Shown here in pieces: positions 61,879 through 64,000 of a stretch of 64,000 bases of DNA (positions are counted from its first letter, which is position 1; each line of letters starts with the position of its first letter). The stretch covers positions 496,001 through 560,000 of the forward strand of contig NZ_FMZZ01000001.1 of NCBI RefSeq assembly GCF_900101685.1, given 5' to 3'. The position numbers and the translations under genes are program-made. A model generated the notes under the pieces. The model saw nothing but the letters and a program-made list of their open reading frames with translations, made no database searches and was not told the DNA's origin. The DNA is from Actinokineospora iranica (GTDB lineage Bacteria; Actinomycetota; Actinomycetes; Mycobacteriales; Pseudonocardiaceae).

Positions 61879-63075
61879 TTATGCCCCCGTTGGGGCGTGC
61901 CCTTCCGGTCGGGCCCTGCGACGCGCGACCGGCGGAGCCGGACGCCTGCCCGAATCGGCGAAACGGGTCAGGAGCGGACCCGCGACGGCGAGGATGAGGA
62001 CGTAGGCGGTCACCACGGGGCCGAGCACGTCGTGACCGGCCCCGACGAGGCCGACGATCACGATGGAGAACTCGCCGCGGGCCACGAGCGCGGTCCCGGC
62101 CCGGACCCGGCCGCGCCTGCCCACGCCCTCGCGGGCGGCGGCGAAGCGGCCGGTGAGCACCTTGGTGGCGGCGGTGACCGCGGCCAGCGCCGCCGCGACG
62201 GGCAGCACGGGCAGCAGGTCGGCCAGGCCGATCGACAAGCCGATGGCGAGGAAGAAGACCGCGGCGAACAGGTCGCGCAGCGGGGCGAGCACGATCCGGG
62301 CGCGGTCGGCGGTCTCGCCGGTGAGGGTCAGGCCGACCAGGAACGCGCCCACCGCGGCCGAGGCGTGGACGAGTTCGGCCAGCGCCGCCACCACCAGGGT
62401 CACGCCGAGGACGCGCAGCAGCAACTGCTCGGGGTCCGGGTGGGCGATCAGCCGCCCGAGGTGGTGGCCCCAGCGCTGGGACGCGGCGAAGGCCACCGCG
62501 AGGGCGCCGACCGCCACGGCCACGCCCGCCGCGGCCTGCCACCAGGTGCCGCCCGCGGCCAGGACCGCCAGCAGCGGCAAGTAGACGGCCATCGCGAAGT
62601 CCTCCATGACCAGCACCGACAGCACGGCCGGGGTCTCCCGGTTGCCGAGCCGCCGCAGATCGGCCAGCAGCCGGGCGATGATCCCCGACGATGAGACGTA
62701 CGTGGCGCCTGCCAGCGCCAGGACGCCGACGCCGTCCAGGCCGAGCAGCCACCCGGCCACCGCGCCCGGGACCGCGTTGAGCCCGAGGTCTACCGCGGCG
62801 GAAAGCCGGTGCCTGCGCACGCCGGAGCGGAACTCCGTCAGGGAGAACTCCAAGCCCAGGGTCAGCAGCAACAGGACGACGCCGATCGAGGCGCCCGCGT
62901 CGATGAACCCGTTCGCGGCGGGCACCGGGGCGATGCCGCCCTCGCCGAGCGCGAGCCCCGCGAGCAGGTACAGCGGGACCGGGGTGAGCGCGAAGGACCG
63001 GGCCACGCCGCCGAGCACGGTCAGCGCGAGCAGGACCAGGCCGAGTTCCAGCAGCAGCGCGACGGAGACCTGCAC
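61879..63075 (-). CDS. Monovalent cation:proton antiporter (CPA2, KhtU-like)
   Basis: 398 residues from GTG 63075 (GGGGGTGAGCG upstream, itself the end of the previous gene). About 12 helices of a CPA2 exchanger: LYLLAGLALGEGGIAPVPAA, GVVLLLLTLGLEFSLTEFRS, the unwound-helix motif TYVSSSGIIARLLADL, ALAELVHASAAVGAFLVGLT, GTALVARGEFSIVIVGLV. No attached TrkA domains; these are encoded by the gene just upstream. Likely K+/H+ efflux for pH and turgor control in stress. Confidence 0.9.
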   Translation of the reverse strand: MQVSVALLLELGLVLLALTVLGGVARSFALTPVPLYLLAGLALGEGGIAPVPAANGFIDAGASIGVVLLLLTLGLEFSLTEFRSGVRRHRLSAAVDLGLNAVPGAVAGWLLGLDGVGVLALAGATYVSSSGIIARLLADLRRLGNRETPAVLSVLVMEDFAMAVYLPLLAVLAAGGTWWQAAAGVAVAVGALAVAFAASQRWGHHLGRLIAHPDPEQLLLRVLGVTLVVAALAELVHASAAVGAFLVGLTLTGETADRARIVLAPLRDLFAAVFFLAIGLSIGLADLLPVLPVAAALAAVTAATKVLTGRFAAAREGVGRRGRVRAGTALVARGEFSIVIVGLVGAGHDVLGPVVTAYVLILAVAGPLLTRFADSGRRPAPPVARRRARPEGHAPTGA

Positions 63076-63078
63076 CGC

Positions 63079-63561
63079 TCACCCCCGGGCGATCAGCGTG
63101 GCCACGCCCGCGATGCCCGTGTCCGTGCCGATCACGACCAGGACGTCCCCGGCGCGCAGCACCTCGGCCGGGCCGGGTGAGGCGATCACGTCGTCGGCGC
63201 GCACGATCGCCACGATCGAGGCCCCCGTGCGGGTCCGCGCCCGGGTGTCCCCCAGCGGCCGCCCGGCGTAGGGGCTGTCCGCGGCGACCTCCACCTGCCC
63301 CGCCGCGAGCCCCGGCACCTCCCGGGTGAGGTCGGCGAACCGCTCGGCGATCCGCGGGGCGCCCAGGATCTGCGCCAGCGCCTCGGCCTCCTCCCCGGTG
63401 AGCCGGAACACCGGCAGCGCCTCGTCGAGGTCGCTCTCGGCGTAGACGAAGACCTCGAAATCACCGCCGCGGCGGGCGACCACGCCCACCCGGTCGCCGT
63501 CCCGGTTGACGAACTCATAGCGCAGCCCGACACCGGGCAGCAGCACCTCGTTCACATCCAC
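63079..63561 (-). CDS. KhtT-like regulatory subunit with TrkA-C domain
   Basis: 160 residues from GTG 63561. The N-terminal part (VNEVLLPGVGLRYEFVNRDG, VGVVARRGGDFEVFVY) matches the actinobacterial KhtT-like module. The C-terminal TrkA-C domain (about 85-160) contains GRPLGDTRARTRTGASIVAI, VRADDVIASPGPAEVLRAGD, VLVVIGTDTGI. Three bases separate its stop from the antiporter start; the two should form one K+/H+ exchanger complex gated by a nucleotide or second messenger (family knowledge). Confidence 0.9.
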   Translation of the reverse strand: MDVNEVLLPGVGLRYEFVNRDGDRVGVVARRGGDFEVFVYAESDLDEALPVFRLTGEEAEALAQILGAPRIAERFADLTREVPGLAAGQVEVAADSPYAGRPLGDTRARTRTGASIVAIVRADDVIASPGPAEVLRAGDVLVVIGTDTGIAGVATLIARG

Positions 63562-63632
63562 CCGGTCAGCCTCGCACCCTTGGCGCCGCCCCGCCCGGGA
63601 CGACGGACCCGATCTCGCGGACCGAACGGCCC

Positions 63633-64000
63633 CTACGCCAAGGGAACATCGGTCGGCGCTTCGTCCACAATGGTCACCACGGCGGCGAGCGGACGCCGCG
63701 GCGTGGGCACGCCCGGATACCCGAAACCCAGCCGCAGCACGACATGCGGCGCCGCGCCCACCACCGCCCGCAGCGCGGCGCGCGCCGCGGGCACCTCGAT
63801 CGGCTGCGACAGCGGCGCGGCCGCCAGCCCGGCGGCCTCGGCCGCGAGCAGCACCCGCTGCAGGGCCTGCCCCGCCACCACGTGGTCGCCTGGGGTGTCC
63901 CCGACCGTGGTCAGCACCGCGACCAGCGGCCGGGACTCGAACACGACCCCGGCCGCGTCCCGGGGCGCGAAGTCCCGCACCGTCAAGACGCTGTCCCGCG
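63633..64000 (-). CDS. Acg-family nitroreductase-like protein (N-terminus beyond right edge)
   Basis: The reverse frame enters from the window edge and ends at 63633. The visible C-terminal part has VAVLTTVGDTPGDHVVAGQA, LQRVLLAAEAAGLAAAPLSQ, PHVVLRLGFGYPGVPTPRRP, matching the C-terminal half of the other Acg-type proteins here. TTG 63986 is an internal codon, not a start. The signature SVHNTQPW region would be outside the window. Confidence 0.85.
   Translation of the reverse strand, partial: RDSVLTVRDFAPRDAAGVVFESRPLVAVLTTVGDTPGDHVVAGQALQRVLLAAEAAGLAAAPLSQPIEVPAARAALRAVVGAAPHVVLRLGFGYPGVPTPRRPLAAVVTIVDEAPTDVPLA

Overview
The window is high-GC actinobacterial DNA, most like Pseudonocardiales (inference from PdtaR and DosR/DosS-type proteins, actinobacterial integrase and primase families, and many GTG starts with GGAGG-like ribosome sites). 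No CRISPR array and no rRNA were seen; there is one tRNA gene.

Region 1 (1-7,056) is ordinary core genome: a branched-chain amino acid ABC importer (livK-livH-livM, livM cut by the left edge), a secreted Fn3-domain protein, the ANTAR response regulator PdtaR and a tRNA-Leu(CAA). Region 2 (7,060-15,470) is largely a graveyard. A tyrosine integrase remnant sits directly behind the tRNA, followed by broken NlpC/P60 pieces, one intact small toxin-like module (WXG100-like protein, WXG/DUF6973-type toxin, lipoprotein), an IS3 remnant, an intact GlxA-type regulator divergent from an MFS transporter, and a decayed AfsR-like regulator. Region 3 (15,470-18,850) holds a secreted His/Met-rich, possibly copper-binding protein, a PepSY membrane protein, and a LuxR-type response regulator whose histidine kinase gene is cut in two.

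The cut is made by region 4, a roughly 17 kb integrative element (about 18,847-35,825). It has a large serine integrase at its left end, transfer and replication functions (VirD4-like ATPase, DUF2637 membrane protein, replication-relaxation protein, primase/polymerase-like protein, regulators) and cargo at its right end. The cargo is the most interesting part of the window: a compact lasso peptide cluster (42-codon precursor, hairpin, asparagine-synthetase-like cyclase, fused RRE-protease, GNAT acetyltransferase) whose predicted core, GSGRSTQEAKRHIYN, resembles the acetylated lasso peptide albusnodin. It is followed by a NucA/NucB-type nuclease and a DUF6461-like putative immunity protein. The 5' part of the interrupted kinase lies just beyond the right end (35,825-36,735).

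Region 5 (36,736-42,133) is a decaying oxidative operon: P450 (intact), alpha/beta hydrolase, SDR and a flavin monooxygenase fused to a deacetylase scrap (all three broken), with a divergent TetR regulator and two tandem palindromes between. Region 6 (42,134-64,000) is a dense hypoxia/dormancy island resembling the mycobacterial DosR regulon: DevR/DosR and DevS/DosS homologues, four Acg-type nitroreductases (one cut by the right edge), two tandem universal stress proteins, an Hrp1-like CBS protein, a P-type ATPase, phosphoketolase plus acetate kinase, a Zn-alcohol dehydrogenase, a SulP transporter with an ArsR-type regulator, and a KhtT/KhtU-like K+/H+ antiporter pair. DosR-box-like motifs containing GGGACTTTCG or GGACTTTGGTCC lie upstream of several of these genes, so one two-component system probably commands the island.
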